From the NCBI RefSeq assembly GCF_040267685.1, contig NZ_CP158367.1, positions 3,027,219 to 3,091,218 of the forward strand: a DNA stretch of 64,000 bases, written 5' to 3'. Origin of the DNA: Proteinivorax tanatarense. GTDB taxonomy: Bacteria; Bacillota; Proteinivoracia; Proteinivoracales; Proteinivoracaceae. The notes under the pieces are model-generated. The model did not search any database. It worked only from the letters and a program-made list of their open reading frames with translations, and had not been told where the DNA came from. The position numbers and the translations under genes were made by a program. Positions 24,369-34,675 of the stretch are shown piece by piece. Position 1 is the first letter of the stretch, and each line of letters opens with the position of its first letter.

Positions 24369-24651
24369 AACTTTTTAATTTAAATGCGACAACTTTCTTG
24401 ACAAATACCGTGTAAGACCTCTTATTTATTTTGTAAACTATTATGTATAATTTTTTATTAAAACATTGGTGTAACTCTTCTCGTATATAGTTTTTTTACA
24501 CTTCTATCTATAAATACAAGAAGATCATGAGTGTAATTACCTTCATGAGTTCTAACTCAAATAATGCTAAGTAAAAGAAGTTACATAAAAATTTCTACAT
24601 AAAAAATAGTCCTACTCAAATTGAATAAGACTACATATTGCGTGATTAAAT
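24369..24651. other. Non-coding gap
   Basis: No gene recognised. A TTGACA at 24398-24403 lacks a good -10 at the right distance. A weak minus-strand hairpin followed by six T (24602-24632) could terminate the small gene at 24652-24756. Confidence 0.4.
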
Positions 24652-24756
24652 TTAGGGGAATCTAACCCCGAGTAATCGAGGTAGGATAGAACTATTCAAA
24701 AATAAGCCTAACAAAAAACCACCAAAAGCGATAAAAGTTAAACCATTATTTATCAT
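24652..24756 (-). CDS. 34-aa hydrophobic peptide
   Basis: A single-helix peptide starting MINNGLTFIAFGGFLLGLF and ending RLLGVRFP. The ATG at 24756 has AAGGGGGG six bases upstream. The frame stays open further upstream: a longer form from the ATG at 24807 would add 17 residues including WGQC, but without a clear binding site. It lies 95 bases downstream of the pentapeptide gene, on the same strand. No family recognised. Candidates include a small membrane regulator or a leaderless bacteriocin-like peptide; neither is shown. Confidence 0.45.
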   Translation of the reverse strand: MINNGLTFIAFGGFLLGLFLNSSILPRLLGVRFP

Positions 24757-24851
24757 AGACATCCCCCCTTGAATACTAGCTAATTTACATTGTCCCCATT
24801 GTTCCATAGCATTCCAAGTTTCCTTATCTGGGGCAGGACAACTTTACTATA

Positions 24852-25556
24852 TCATACTTTTACTTTTAAGTATATATTTAGAAAGCGTTGCAGACTATAA
24901 ATTGTATAAAAATGTCTCTTGTCTTTTCTCCTTGCTAATGCTTGAAAACCTCTTATTAAGTTTTCTTGACTGAATTCTTTTAATAGTATGTATAAAAACC
25001 ATTTATTTATTTTATTTTTATTTACATGAAGCGTATGGTATTTAAATATTTTAGAGTCATTAGAAAGTTGTAATAAAACTTCTGTTAATTTTTCGTTTAA
25101 TGTAAAATTTGGATAACTATTTAAAATAGTTACATTCTCGTCTATACAAAGGTTCTTAGCATTTTTAATGTTAGTGTTAATAAAAGTAACATTCTTAAAA
25201 ACTACATTTTTAAAATCCGCATTTTTTAAATTTGTTCCAAAGAAAATTACATTTTCAAAAGTAGCATTTTGAAAATTAGTCTTTTTCAAGTTAACACATA
25301 TAAAATCCACACCTATAAGTTTTGCATTTTTAAAATTACAATCAGTTATTATTGAAGCCCTATAGTTAACATTTTCAATATATGCCCCTTTAAAAATTAA
25401 GTTATGCATATTTGATTGATATGCATAACTATTTACTAAACCCTTAAACTTTGTAGGTGCATTCGCTAAATTAAACCTAACAATTTTACCCATTCTTTTT
25501 CTTGAAGCTCTTCGTATCTCTAACTTCTTTTTCCTTTTCTGCTTACCTCTCCCCAT
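24852..25556 (-). CDS. Pentapeptide repeat protein
   Basis: A 234-residue protein with a strongly basic N-terminus (GRGKQKRKKKLEIRRASRKR), then about 20 pentapeptide repeats of the A(N/D)LXX type between residues 55 and 145 (CNFKNAKLIGVDF, TNFQNATFENVIF, ADFKNVVFKNVTF). Such repeats fold as a right-handed quadrilateral beta-helix. The C-terminal 80 residues are helical and unrelated. Pentapeptide proteins include gyrase-protecting Qnr types, but nothing specific identifies this one as such. Monocistronic or with the small peptide gene downstream. Confidence 0.85.
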   Translation of the reverse strand: MGRGKQKRKKKLEIRRASRKRMGKIVRFNLANAPTKFKGLVNSYAYQSNMHNLIFKGAYIENVNYRASIITDCNFKNAKLIGVDFICVNLKKTNFQNATFENVIFFGTNLKNADFKNVVFKNVTFINTNIKNAKNLCIDENVTILNSYPNFTLNEKLTEVLLQLSNDSKIFKYHTLHVNKNKINKWFLYILLKEFSQENLIRGFQALARRKDKRHFYTIYSLQRFLNIYLKVKV

Positions 25557-25707
25557 AGAAATACCCCCAATTTATTTCTATCCACCAAAATAAAACATAA
25601 TATACTTTAATACTACCAATTTATACAAATAAATTAAATGTTTTTATATCCTTTTATTTCCTCAAGTCTTCTCATTTGTACAGTAAACTCTTTCCTCCTG
25701 TTTACCA

Positions 25708-26187
25708 TCACTTGTGATAAGGTTCTCCTTTATTAATCTTAAACGCCCGATAAACCTGCTCAAGTAAAATTACCCGCATCAGTTGATGTGGGAATGTCAT
25801 GGGTGAAAAGCTCAGCTTTAGCTGAGCTTTTTTTAGTACTTGTTGGCTTAGCCCCAGCGAACCACCTATTATAAAAGTTATATAGCTACTCCCTGTTACC
25901 GCTAACTGGTCTAGCTTTTTGGCCAACTTTTCTGAGGAAAGCATTTCCCCCTTTATTTCCAGAGCAATAACATAGCTTTGGGGATTTATTTTGGTTAAAA
26001 TTTTCTCCCCTTCGTTATTTTTTATCTCCTCCTGCTCTTTTTGCGAGCTTTGTTGTGGAGCAGCTTTATCTGGAACTTCTATAATGTTAAGTTTACAAAA
26101 CGCAGACAGCCTTTTTTGGTATTCTTTTACCGCTTCCACAAAATACTTTTCCTTTAGTTTGCCGACAGTAATTATATCTATTTTCAT
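25708..26187 (-). CDS. rlmH: 23S rRNA pseudouridine-1915 N3-methyltransferase
   Basis: A 159-residue SPOUT methyltransferase that methylates pseudouridine 1915 in helix 69 of 23S rRNA using S-adenosylmethionine. It starts [15 protein letters not shown], and has [10 protein letters not shown] (SAM-binding knot) and [25 protein letters not shown], ending in the invariant YHK. The ATG at 26187 is two bases after the stop of the CxxH/CxxC gene, so the two are coupled. The htrA-CxxC-rlmH neighbourhood is typical of Firmicutes. Confidence 0.96.
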   Translation of the reverse strand: MKIDIITVGKLKEKYFVEAVKEYQKRLSAFCKLNIIEVPDKAAPQQSSQKEQEEIKNNEGEKILTKINPQSYVIALEIKGEMLSSEKLAKKLDQLAVTGSSYITFIIGGSLGLSQQVLKKAQLKLSFSPMTFPHQLMRVILLEQVYRAFKINKGEPYHK

Positions 26188-26189
26188 TA

Positions 26190-26357
26190 TTACACCACCA
26201 AATACACCGGTGGATTGGAGCACATATCACAATAACTTGGTTGCGACCAATCTGTAAAAGTCACCTCTCCTAACCGATAGAGATCCGGGGGCATCTCATA
26301 AACATCTACAAAATCATCTATTGCTTCATATAAGTGATCTTTACATACTACATACAT
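26190..26357 (-). CDS. CxxH/CxxC protein (YyzF family)
   Basis: A 55-residue protein that begins MYVVCKDH and ends [13 protein letters not shown]. The CKDH and CDMC pairs are the defining CxxH and CxxC motifs of the BA_5709/YyzF family, probably a zinc site. GGAG lies about nine bases before the ATG. It sits between htrA and rlmH, the usual position of this family in Firmicutes, and its stop is two bases before the rlmH start. Function unknown. Confidence 0.88.
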   Translation of the reverse strand: MYVVCKDHLYEAIDDFVDVYEMPPDLYRLGEVTFTDWSQPSYCDMCSNPPVYLVV

Positions 26358-26462
26358 ATAAAATCATCTCCGTATATTACAAAATTTTAATATCTTTTCC
26401 ATTATTTTATCCTTAGTATTTATTCAATTCGTTAAATAAATACTAAATCCTTCTATTAAACA

Positions 26463-26502
26463 TAAAATATCCCCTTAACTGATGTTAAAAGGGGATATTT
26501 TA
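26463..26502 (-). terminator. Terminator of htrA
   Basis: AAAATATCCCC with GGGGATATTTT, inner TTAAC/GTTAA pairing, T-rich tail on the minus strand, just past the htrA stop at 26507. Confidence 0.85.
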
Positions 26503-26506
26503 TGTT

Positions 26507-27658
26507 TTATTCTTCTGTTTGATATTCCTCCAAAGTTACTTCAATGGTATGCTGGTCTTCACCTCTATAAAGAGTTAATTCTACTTCTTCGCCGACTTCT
26601 TGTGCGCTTATGCTTCTTCTAAAATCTCTAAGAGTTGTAATTTTTTCTCCATTAACCTCTGTAATAATATCATTTTCCTGGATACCCGCTTGGTCTGCTG
26701 GACTATCTGCTGCAACTTCCACAACATAAAGGCCATATTCTACCGGGAGATCATATTGTCGTGCATGAATATGTGATATTTCGTTAATTGCAATCCCCAC
26801 TATAGGCCTTCTTACCTGACCGTTTTCTATAATTTCATTTGTTACATTTCTTACAGTATTGCTCGGAATGGCGAACCCAAGTCCTTCAGCATCAGAAATT
26901 TTAACGCTATTTATTCCAATAACTTCACCAGCAGCATTTAGTAGCGGACCTCCACTATTTCCGGGGTTTATCGCTGCGTCTGTTTGTACCAAAGAAAAAA
27001 CCCAATCATATACTTCAAGGGCTCTATCAGTAGCACTAACAACTCCTACAGCTACTGACTGCTGTAAATCTAACCCTGTTGGATTGCCTATAGCAATTGT
27101 TGTTTCTCCTGCCATAAGTTTATCTGAGTCTGCAAAGGTAACAGTAGGCAAACCGTTTTTATCTACTTTTAACACAGATATATCTGTACCAGGATCAGAA
27201 CCAACCACTTCTGCTTCTAATTCCTCCCCTGTATCTAACGTAACCATAATAGTATCAGCATCTTCTATTACATGGTGGTTTGTTATAATGTAACCTGATT
27301 CATCTACTATGGCACCACTGCCTACCCCACGTTGCACTAGTTCATCAGTTCCCTGGAATATATCCCTTCTTGACACAAAGGTAGAAATTCCTACAACAGA
27401 AGGGCTAACCCTTTGAACCGCTTCGACAATAGGGGTTTTTTGATATTCGTATGGTTCCCAAGAAAAATCATGTTCTGGTTTAGTAGGTTCTGGTATAGTT
27501 CCTTGGCTCTCTTCACCGTTAGAGTCATGTGGAGTGGCTTGAGGCGATGCAAAGTAAGCTCCCATTATACCACCTAGCAAGCCAGCGATTATCGCCACAA
27601 CTATAAGTATTATCCACCCAGTTCTTTTAGGTTTATAATAGTACTCAAAGTGTTCCAT
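26507..27658 (-). CDS. htrA: HtrA/DegP-like membrane-anchored serine protease
   Basis: A 383-residue S1C protease. One membrane helix (WIILIVVAIIAGLLGGIMGA, near residue 15-35) anchors it facing outward. The catalytic triad reads His in TNHHVIEDAD (near 142), Asp in GTDISVLKV (near 172) and Ser in NPGNSGGPLL (near 247). One PDZ domain (residues 285-375) follows. It degrades or refolds damaged exported proteins under cell-envelope stress. Position next to walJ and downstream of the wal genes is the conserved Firmicutes arrangement (YyxA in Bacillus). Confidence 0.95.
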   Translation of the reverse strand: MEHFEYYYKPKRTGWIILIVVAIIAGLLGGIMGAYFASPQATPHDSNGEESQGTIPEPTKPEHDFSWEPYEYQKTPIVEAVQRVSPSVVGISTFVSRRDIFQGTDELVQRGVGSGAIVDESGYIITNHHVIEDADTIMVTLDTGEELEAEVVGSDPGTDISVLKVDKNGLPTVTFADSDKLMAGETTIAIGNPTGLDLQQSVAVGVVSATDRALEVYDWVFSLVQTDAAINPGNSGGPLLNAAGEVIGINSVKISDAEGLGFAIPSNTVRNVTNEIIENGQVRRPIVGIAINEISHIHARQYDLPVEYGLYVVEVAADSPADQAGIQENDIITEVNGEKITTLRDFRRSISAQEVGEEVELTLYRGEDQHTIEVTLEEYQTEE

Positions 27659-27689
27659 GTTTTCAACCTCCCAAAGTTATAGTTAAAAT

Positions 27690-28475
27690 CTATCTATATA
27701 TAGGAGACACTCGCCCCCTAGGTAACACTTCTAAAGTATAATTATCATTAATTTGCTCTCTTTTCTCCTTTAAAATATTCTCTACAGTGATTTGAGCAAG
27801 CTGTGGAAAATTATTTTCTTGGCTAAGATGCCCCAGTAACACTTTTTTAGTATTACCCTTAAGCAACTTAATAAGAATATTTCCTGCAGCTTTATTAGAT
27901 AAATGACCCTTATCCCCTAATATTCTTTTTTTCAATGACCATGGATAGCGGCTAGCTTCCACCATTTTTTCATCGTGATTGGATTCCATTATAACGGTAT
28001 TGCAATCATAAATATATTCCATCATTTTTTCATCTACCATGCCGGTATCTGTTAAAACACTAGTTTTATTACTGTTAGAGTAAATATTAAACCCCACCGG
28101 TTCTACAGCATCATGATAAGTGGAAAATGGTTCTATCTTTACATCTCCTAAAGAAAATTTATCTTTGGGTTGGAAAAAATTAACTTGATTATTCTCCAAT
28201 TTCCCTAACTTTTCTTTGCAACTTTGAAAGGTTTTTTCTGTTATATATATCGGCAAATTAAACCTTCGGGCTAACACCCCTACTCCCAGAATGTGGTCGT
28301 TATGCTCATGACTTACTAATATTCCTTCCAGTTGTTTTGGATCTACTTGAAACTCAGCCAAGCCTTGTTGAATTTTTTTTCCGCTTAATCCAGCATCTAT
28401 TATAAATTGAGTATTTTTGTATCTAAAGCAGGTACAGTTTCCACTACTTCCACTTCCCACCGTAAAAAGTTCCAT
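27690..28475 (-). CDS. walJ: Metallo-beta-lactamase fold hydrolase WalJ/YycJ
   Basis: A 261-residue MBL-fold protein with the di-metal motif VSHEHNDHILG near residue 55, an upstream GSGSSGNCT start and ESNHDEKM plus LGHLSQENN near the C-terminus. WalJ is a 5'-3' DNA exonuclease-like enzyme linked to cell division timing and DNA repair. It lies between murA and htrA; in many Firmicutes it directly follows walRKHI, whereas here murA is inserted between yycI and walJ. Confidence 0.93.
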   Translation of the reverse strand: MELFTVGSGSSGNCTCFRYKNTQFIIDAGLSGKKIQQGLAEFQVDPKQLEGILVSHEHNDHILGVGVLARRFNLPIYITEKTFQSCKEKLGKLENNQVNFFQPKDKFSLGDVKIEPFSTYHDAVEPVGFNIYSNSNKTSVLTDTGMVDEKMMEYIYDCNTVIMESNHDEKMVEASRYPWSLKKRILGDKGHLSNKAAGNILIKLLKGNTKKVLLGHLSQENNFPQLAQITVENILKEKREQINDNYTLEVLPRGRVSPIYR

Positions 28476-28537
28476 TATGTCCTCTCCGTCCTATTGTTTA
28501 ATACTTATATTATATTATATCTATTTTTTTTGGTAAA

Positions 28538-28563
28538 GAAAAAGGGCATAAATAATGCCCTTA
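28538..28563 (-). terminator. Terminator of murA
   Basis: AAGGGCAT/ATGCCCTT stem then TTTTTCTTT on the minus strand. The stem begins at the murA stop codon. Confidence 0.85.
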
Positions 28564-29820
28564 TTCTTTGATAAATTTGATGTCTGCCCCCAACGAATTC
28601 AATTTTTGATCTATGTTTTCATAGCCTCGTTTGACATGTTCAACCCCTGAGATTTTCGTTTTTCCTTCTGCCATCATACCTGCAATGATAAGAGCTGAGC
28701 CTGCTCGAAGGTCAGTAGCTTTAACTTCTGCCCCTTTTAAAGTTTCAACTCCTTTTACCACCGCCATCCTACCTTCAACATATATATCTGCACCCATTCT
28801 AATAAGTTCATCTACATGTTGAAAGCGATTTTCAAATATATTTTCAGTAACTGTTGCCGTACCTTCAATGCAGGTAAGGTAAGACATCATAGGTTGCTGA
28901 AGGTCAGTTGGATATCCTGGATAAGGAAATGTTTTGATATCTGTACCTTTAATTACATTTCCATTGCAACGGACCCTTACAAAGTCATCTCCTTCTTCCA
29001 CTGTTGCACCTGATTCTCTTAATTTTGCTGTAATAGGATCTAAGTGTTTTGGTATAACATCAGTTATAGTTACATCACCTCTGGTTGCAGCAGCTGCTAC
29101 CATATACGTTCCTGCTTCTATACGATCGGGAATAACGCTATGAACACACCCTCCTAGCTTTTCTTTACCCTCAATTCGGATAATATCTGTGCCTGCTCCT
29201 CTAACAGAAACACCTAAAGCTGAGAGAAAGTTAGCAACGTCGACTACCTCTGGTTCTTTTGCAACGTTTTCAATGACTGTTAAGTTTGTGCAGCATGCAG
29301 CAGCAAGCATAGTGTTTATTGTAGCTCCTACTGATACAATATCCATATACACATGACCGCCGCATATTTTCGCAGAGTTCAGTTCTACTTCACCAGAATC
29401 CACATTAACTTGTGCACCTAAAGCTTCAAATCCCTTTAAATGTTGATCGATCGGCCTAGGGCCAATTTTACACCCACCAGGAAGTGCTACTTTAGCTTTT
29501 TTAAACCTAGACAAAAACGCTCCCATCAGGTAATAAGAAGCTCTAAACTTTTTTACTAACCCATGGGGTGCATGAAAACTATTCGCTTCTCTAGGATCAA
29601 CAGTTATTGTGTTTGCATCGTGCACCACTACCTTGGCGCCAAGCTCTTCAAGCATTTCAATCAATATTTTTACATCACTAATATCCGGTAAATTTTCTAT
29701 TGTACAAGGTTCTCCTGCAATTAACGTAGCAGGTAATATAGCAACGGCTGCATTTTTAGCACCGCTAATCTTTACTTCTCCAACTAATTTATTTCCGCCC
29801 CTCACCAGCAATTTTTCCAC
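28561..29820 (-). CDS. murA: UDP-N-acetylglucosamine 1-carboxyvinyltransferase
   Basis: A 419-residue enzyme of the EPT/EPSP-synthase fold that transfers enolpyruvate from PEP to UDP-GlcNAc, the first committed step of peptidoglycan synthesis. The fosfomycin-target Cys is in PGGCKIGPRPIDQHLKGF near residue 115, and the family opening GGNKLVGEVKISGAKNAAV is intact. It is placed within the wal cluster, so wall precursor synthesis sits beside the wall stress regulator. Firmicutes often have two copies; only this one is in the window. Confidence 0.96.
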   Translation of the reverse strand: MEKLLVRGGNKLVGEVKISGAKNAAVAILPATLIAGEPCTIENLPDISDVKILIEMLEELGAKVVVHDANTITVDPREANSFHAPHGLVKKFRASYYLMGAFLSRFKKAKVALPGGCKIGPRPIDQHLKGFEALGAQVNVDSGEVELNSAKICGGHVYMDIVSVGATINTMLAAACCTNLTVIENVAKEPEVVDVANFLSALGVSVRGAGTDIIRIEGKEKLGGCVHSVIPDRIEAGTYMVAAAATRGDVTITDVIPKHLDPITAKLRESGATVEEGDDFVRVRCNGNVIKGTDIKTFPYPGYPTDLQQPMMSYLTCIEGTATVTENIFENRFQHVDELIRMGADIYVEGRMAVVKGVETLKGAEVKATDLRAGSALIIAGMMAEGKTKISGVEHVKRGYENIDQKLNSLGADIKFIKE

Positions 29821-30043
29821 TCTACTAAATCCTCCTTAAAGTAAGCAATATATAATATTTCAACAAATTTAAAAATAATCCTTTTTTTGTTACAAACTCA
29901 TAATAAAGTGAGACTTAAACCAATGGGGAGTTTTACCTCCACCGCTGATTATTAGTTAAAAACTTGGTTCTTTAATGGTTTGTATTTCCTCAATAATTGT
30001 AAAAACGGAAACTTTCAACCAATTAAACTACAATAAATCTATT

Positions 30044-30904
30044 TTAATATTTTCGTATACCTTCAAGCTCACCTGTATAAGCATTTAAGAAGACCGTTCC
30101 TATATTCTCTAGTTTAATAGCCCAAACAGGAGCTACTTGCCATTGACCAGCACTTATAGGCGCACTGTAATATGATAAGGTTATATCATTAACAACAGCT
30201 TCACTTACATCTATATAGTCCATTAGTCTTATTAAAGCACCAGTAGATGGAATTACTAGATACTCACCACCACTATAATCTATGGGCTCAACCCAATATT
30301 TTTCGTAACTTTCCACCCCAGATGGACCTACAATCATTGTAATATAAGAAGTGTCAACTCTTTGCCTTCTGAATACTTGATGATATTCAATTCTATATCT
30401 ATTTCTATTAATTTCCTTTACTGAAGTAAGCCTAGCATCTTCTGGTAGATTTAAACCCTGCTTATGAAACTCTTCAGATGCTTTAATTGCTTCTCTTTCA
30501 GTGAATGATGCTCCAGCAGTAGGACGAAATCCTAGTGCTTCATATACTATTCTACCATTTTCCTTCTTTATTACTCTTCCTGTTTCACTTAGAAATTCAA
30601 TATATTGTTCTGAGTAATTACTTATTTGTACATCATCTTCTTCGCTAAAAAACTGTTGTTGTATATCACTTTGATTAACAGACTCTCCTCTTACATCAAG
30701 GAAATTCTTATATTCTACGTTTTCCGGTATTTCTGTATCAACTTCAACACCTAAATTACTCAAAAACTCTTTAACTTTTTCTATCTCTTCATTAGTAATA
30801 GAAAATCCTGAGCCAGGTGAATGGATGGCTATCTGACTTAGTAAGAAAATATTCAGGATCAAAAACACAATTATAAAAATGGACTTAGTCTTAGACCAAT
30901 CCAT
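30044..30904 (-). CDS. yycI: WalRK regulatory protein YycI
   Basis: A 286-residue protein with one N-terminal membrane helix (SIFIIVFLILNIFLLSQIAIH) and an extracellular domain. It opens [18 protein letters not shown], the standard YycI start, and ends with the repeated beta-strand modules (VWAIKLENIGTVFLNAYTGE) of YycI-fold proteins. With YycH it forms a membrane complex that adjusts WalK kinase activity. The start overlaps the yycH stop by one base, so the two are coupled. Confidence 0.92.
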   Translation of the reverse strand: MDWSKTKSIFIIVFLILNIFLLSQIAIHSPGSGFSITNEEIEKVKEFLSNLGVEVDTEIPENVEYKNFLDVRGESVNQSDIQQQFFSEEDDVQISNYSEQYIEFLSETGRVIKKENGRIVYEALGFRPTAGASFTEREAIKASEEFHKQGLNLPEDARLTSVKEINRNRYRIEYHQVFRRQRVDTSYITMIVGPSGVESYEKYWVEPIDYSGGEYLVIPSTGALIRLMDYIDVSEAVVNDITLSYYSAPISAGQWQVAPVWAIKLENIGTVFLNAYTGELEGIRKY

Positions 30905-32214
30905 TAATGATCACCTCCTTGAGCAGGAGCGACCTCAATTATGTCACCGGTATAACCTTGTATATATATATTTTTATTTTGTCCTTTTATTACCCAAACT
31001 GGCTCTAAAGCATCATTATTTTCACTTTCTAGATAATAAGCCAGATACATCTTTCTAACCTTTCCTATTTCTTCTTTTTCAGCAATGTTTAAAGCAAATA
31101 AATAGTTAATAATATTTCGATTAACAGAGTCAAATTTCAGGTTTATAGGGCTTACAGTATTTCTGTAGTACCGAGTTACTTCTCCACCTTGTAAAGTTAT
31201 CTCTATACTTGATTGCTCAGCTACAATAGGATAACCATATTCATAATAAGAAAATTCAAAACTAACTTGTGAATAATATGGGTCTATTTTATTTACTCTC
31301 CGTAAAAAACTGTTTCTTGAAGGCCAGCCACCATGTTTGGCTACAAAATCCACAGCGTTTTCTAAATTTTGATCAGCGGGTAGGTATACAGGCCCCGCCA
31401 CTTCTTTGGCAGAGGTATATTCATACACATTATCAGGATAAATTCTTAAGCCCGATATGCCATCAGTAATTATTGTGCTTCCATCTTTTTCTTGTATTTC
31501 TCTGGCTGTTAAGGTCGGAAAGAAGGACTTTTTTAAAGCATATGAATCGGTTTCTTTAGTTGAAACTCTCAGCTCTAACATTTCTTGGCGTTCTGTAGGC
31601 ACAAATACAATTCCATCAGCTCTGTCCAAAGGCAATGGAGAGCCTACAGTTGTATCTTGCCGTATACTTTCATCAACTAACTGCTCTATATAACTTACAT
31701 CAAAGCTAGCCCTTTGACTCCACATAGTATTTAACTCATAATTAAAAACAGTTACTCGGTTATCCTCGGCATTAAAATGTATAGCATGGATTTCTGGATA
31801 AGGTAAAAAATCTGTGTCCAGTGAATTAGACGCTAAGTTAATGTCTACTCTGTCTTCCCCATGGCCATAATTTAAAAAAACACCCTCTTTATTTAATTCT
31901 TCTAATTCCAATTTATCCATAACCCAATTTATTCTATATCCTTCAAAAGAAAGGCTATCTAGTAAATTTTGCACAAGAAAGTAATATGAATCATTTGGAG
32001 TTAAAAACCTATCTTCTTCAGGGCTAGTAATTACCGTTTGCCATGGAATTATCAAGTCATTCATGTCAGGAACCCTACCAACATAGACATTCTCAAAACT
32101 TGTTTCTATTGGAGGATAAACGTTGGTAGTCCCTAGCACCAAATAACCGGATAATACTAAACTAAGTCCAACCATCAAAACTAGCAAGTATGATTTCAAC
32201 GCCTCTCTACTCAC
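30904..32214 (-). CDS. yycH: WalRK regulatory protein YycH
   Basis: A 436-residue protein with an N-terminal membrane helix ([19 protein letters not shown]) and a large extracellular region; sequence is divergent but the size, topology, [20 protein letters not shown] segment and position identify it as YycH. It partners YycI in controlling the WalK sensor kinase. Its start overlaps the walK stop by eight bases, indicating coupled translation of walR-walK-yycH-yycI as one operon. Confidence 0.9.
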   Translation of the reverse strand: MSREALKSYLLVLMVGLSLVLSGYLVLGTTNVYPPIETSFENVYVGRVPDMNDLIIPWQTVITSPEEDRFLTPNDSYYFLVQNLLDSLSFEGYRINWVMDKLELEELNKEGVFLNYGHGEDRVDINLASNSLDTDFLPYPEIHAIHFNAEDNRVTVFNYELNTMWSQRASFDVSYIEQLVDESIRQDTTVGSPLPLDRADGIVFVPTERQEMLELRVSTKETDSYALKKSFFPTLTAREIQEKDGSTIITDGISGLRIYPDNVYEYTSAKEVAGPVYLPADQNLENAVDFVAKHGGWPSRNSFLRRVNKIDPYYSQVSFEFSYYEYGYPIVAEQSSIEITLQGGEVTRYYRNTVSPINLKFDSVNRNIINYLFALNIAEKEEIGKVRKMYLAYYLESENNDALEPVWVIKGQNKNIYIQGYTGDIIEVAPAQGGDH

Positions 32215-33973
32215 TTTGCTGCCCCCTTATTTTATGGTTTAATATGGGCAATGTTATTTGGAATTTTGTTCCTTTACCTTCTTCACTTTCAACTGTTATT
32301 TTACCACCATGTCCTTCTATAATTTGTTTTGATATAGCCAGACCGAGTCCGGTACCACCTAAATGTCTTGACCTTGCTTTATCAACTCTGTAAAACCTTT
32401 CAAAAATTCTAGGCAAGTCATCTTTAGGAATACCAAATCCATTATCTTCTATAGAAATAAGGATGCTACTTTTGCTATCCACCGTAGCTTTAACTGAAAC
32501 TGTGCTCTCGTTAGGCGCGTACTTTATAGAGTTAGATACAATATTTATTATAACTTGTTGTAACTTATCCCAATCACCCTGGATTTCCGGTAGGTTTTTG
32601 TTTGGATAAAAAACTATCTCATGGTCTTTCTCTTTAACTTGTACTTCTAACTTGTTTAACGTGTTTTCAATTAGATCATTTACATCAATATTTTGTAACT
32701 GCCAATTTTCTTTTTGAAAATCTAGCCTAGAACTCATAAGCAAATCCTTAACTAGCCTAACCATACGGTCTGTTTCTTCTTCTATTACTTTTAGAAAATT
32801 TTGACTTACTTCTTTATCTTCAAGCCCGCCATTTAAAAGAGCTTCTACATAACTTTTTACACTAGTTAGAGGGGTTCTTAATTCATGGGAAACGTTGGCG
32901 ACAAACTCCCGTCTTAAACTCTCTAAATTTTCTCTTTCAGTTATATCATTTATAACGACAATTACACCAGATTCATTGTTTTCTTCGCTTTTAAAGGGTA
33001 CATAGTTAAAAAGTAAAACTTTCTCTTTATCTTTTTTCATTTTTGTACTTATTTCTTGAGACTTTACCTGTTGTTCAAAAGTTTCTCTTGATTCAAAAAC
33101 TGAATCCATGCTATGACTTGATAACAGCTTGTCAGCTAAAGGATTTTTATGAATTAATTCCCCTTTTACGTTGTATGCTAACACACCATCTGTAAGATTT
33201 TGTAAAATAAACTCCATCTTTCTCTTTTGGGAGGAAAGCTCGCCTATGGTATGACGTAACCTACTGGCTAAGTTGTTAAACTTTCTTGCAAGTTGGCCAA
33301 TCTCATCTTCTGATTTTACATCAATTTTTACTCCATAATTTCCCTTGGCCATTTGTTCTGCTTTGTTAGATATATCTTCAATAGGTTTTGAAATAGTTTT
33401 AGCAATAAAAAAACCCAAAAAAACAGTTAGTAATACTGTAAATAAAGTTCCCGTTATCAAAAAATTTTTTACTGTACTAATGGTATAATCAGTGCTTTCT
33501 AAGGAAGAAATTACATAAATTGCTCCCACTTGTTCGTTATTATATTCTACCGGCCAAGCATAAAAAAAGTTCCTTACACCTGTTTCAGGGTTAGCTCTAA
33601 TAACTTCGTCAGCGGTTCCAAGTATCGCTCTTGTTGCTTCATGTCCAGAAACTCTACTACCTATATTCCTTTCCTGCCCAGAAGATGCACTTATTACAAC
33701 ACCTTCTGTGTCAAGAATGTAAACTTCAGCCATATGGAAGCTTTGACTAAATTCAGCAACTAACTGATTTATAGTTTCTAGGTCTGAACCTTCCCATAAA
33801 TGCCGACCAATGAAACTACCTAGTAGCTGAACCTGTGATCTCACTCCCTGTTTAAAATCATCCATATAATAAGTTTCAATTGACTGGGTTAAAAAAACGC
33901 CTAAAATTTGAAATGCAAATAAAATCAGTAAAATATAGATGATTATCAGCTTCCATTGAATATTCTTTATCAA
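32207..33973 (-). CDS. walK: Sensor histidine kinase WalK
   Basis: A 588-residue kinase that senses cell-wall state and phosphorylates WalR. Domain order: membrane helix 1 (near 9-28), extracellular Cache-like domain (30-165), membrane helix 2 (165-190), HAMP (190-240), PAS (245-340), HisKA with the phospho-acceptor His in [20 protein letters not shown] (near 368) and HATPase with [19 protein letters not shown] and [10 protein letters not shown]. Full length for WalK. It lies two bases after walR. Confidence 0.96.
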   Translation of the reverse strand: MIKNIQWKLIIIYILLILFAFQILGVFLTQSIETYYMDDFKQGVRSQVQLLGSFIGRHLWEGSDLETINQLVAEFSQSFHMAEVYILDTEGVVISASSGQERNIGSRVSGHEATRAILGTADEVIRANPETGVRNFFYAWPVEYNNEQVGAIYVISSLESTDYTISTVKNFLITGTLFTVLLTVFLGFFIAKTISKPIEDISNKAEQMAKGNYGVKIDVKSEDEIGQLARKFNNLASRLRHTIGELSSQKRKMEFILQNLTDGVLAYNVKGELIHKNPLADKLLSSHSMDSVFESRETFEQQVKSQEISTKMKKDKEKVLLFNYVPFKSEENNESGVIVVINDITERENLESLRREFVANVSHELRTPLTSVKSYVEALLNGGLEDKEVSQNFLKVIEEETDRMVRLVKDLLMSSRLDFQKENWQLQNIDVNDLIENTLNKLEVQVKEKDHEIVFYPNKNLPEIQGDWDKLQQVIINIVSNSIKYAPNESTVSVKATVDSKSSILISIEDNGFGIPKDDLPRIFERFYRVDKARSRHLGGTGLGLAISKQIIEGHGGKITVESEEGKGTKFQITLPILNHKIRGQQSE

Positions 33974-33975
33974 GG

Positions 33976-34662
33976 TTAACTCCTCCTAAAGTAGTAACCA
34001 AACCCTCTCTTTGTCAAAATATAGGTTGGAGAACCAGGATTGGGTTCTACCTTTTCCCTTAACCTTCTAACTGTAACATCAACAGTTCTTACATCTCCAT
34101 GATAATCAAAACCCCAAACTAACTCTAGTAACTGGGCTCTTGAGTATACCTTTCCTTTATTATTAATAAGAAAAAGTAGTAAATCAAATTCTCTTTGAGT
34201 TAGATCTATAATTTCCCCATCTCTTTTTACTTCATAATTTTCATGGTTAATTTCTAAACCTTGGTTTTCTTCTTTAAGTTCCTTTTGCTCTCCTCCCATC
34301 GTTGAAAATCTGCGCAGATGGGCATTTATGCGAGCTAACAATTCTTTATGACCAAAAGGCTTAGTCACATAATCATCTGCTCCCTTTTCTAAACCTGTAA
34401 TCTTGTCTACTTCCTCTTCTTTAGCCGACAACATAATCACAGGACAGTTGCTAAACTCCCTTATCCTTCTGCAAACCTCAAAACCATCAATTTTAGGTAA
34501 CATAACGTCCAATAAAATTAGGTCCGGCTTTTCTACATAGGCTTTTTTAACTGCATCCTCTCCATCATTGCTTACAACTATTTCAAAACCTTCATTTTTT
34601 AAGTTATAGCTAATTATGTCAGCAATAGGCTTTTCATCATCAACTACTAAAATTTTTGACAT
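33976..34662 (-). CDS. walR: Response regulator WalR
   Basis: A 228-residue OmpR-type regulator. The receiver domain has the acidic pocket VVDDEKP, phospho-acceptor Asp in [14 protein letters not shown] (near residue 53) and KPFGHKEL; the C-terminal winged helix ends [16 protein letters not shown] and [14 protein letters not shown]. The ATG at 34662 is preferred: AGGAGG lies about seven bases upstream, and a longer frame would run into the upstream gene. It controls autolysin and wall-metabolism genes and heads the wal operon. Confidence 0.96.
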   Translation of the reverse strand: MSKILVVDDEKPIADIISYNLKNEGFEIVVSNDGEDAVKKAYVEKPDLILLDVMLPKIDGFEVCRRIREFSNCPVIMLSAKEEEVDKITGLEKGADDYVTKPFGHKELLARINAHLRRFSTMGGEQKELKEENQGLEINHENYEVKRDGEIIDLTQREFDLLLFLINNKGKVYSRAQLLELVWGFDYHGDVRTVDVTVRRLREKVEPNPGSPTYILTKRGFGYYFRRS

Positions 34663-34675
34663 ATCGAATCCTCCT

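Noticed and set aside
17000..25600. Prophage, integrative element or insertion sequence
   Set aside because: The region is decayed and accessory, but no integrase, transposase, phage structural gene or target-site duplication was recognised.
9189..30030. Shared ACTTTCAACC motif at 9191-9200 and 30011-30020
   Set aside because: Only ten identical bases with loosely similar flanks in an AT-rich genome; no evidence for a repeat family.
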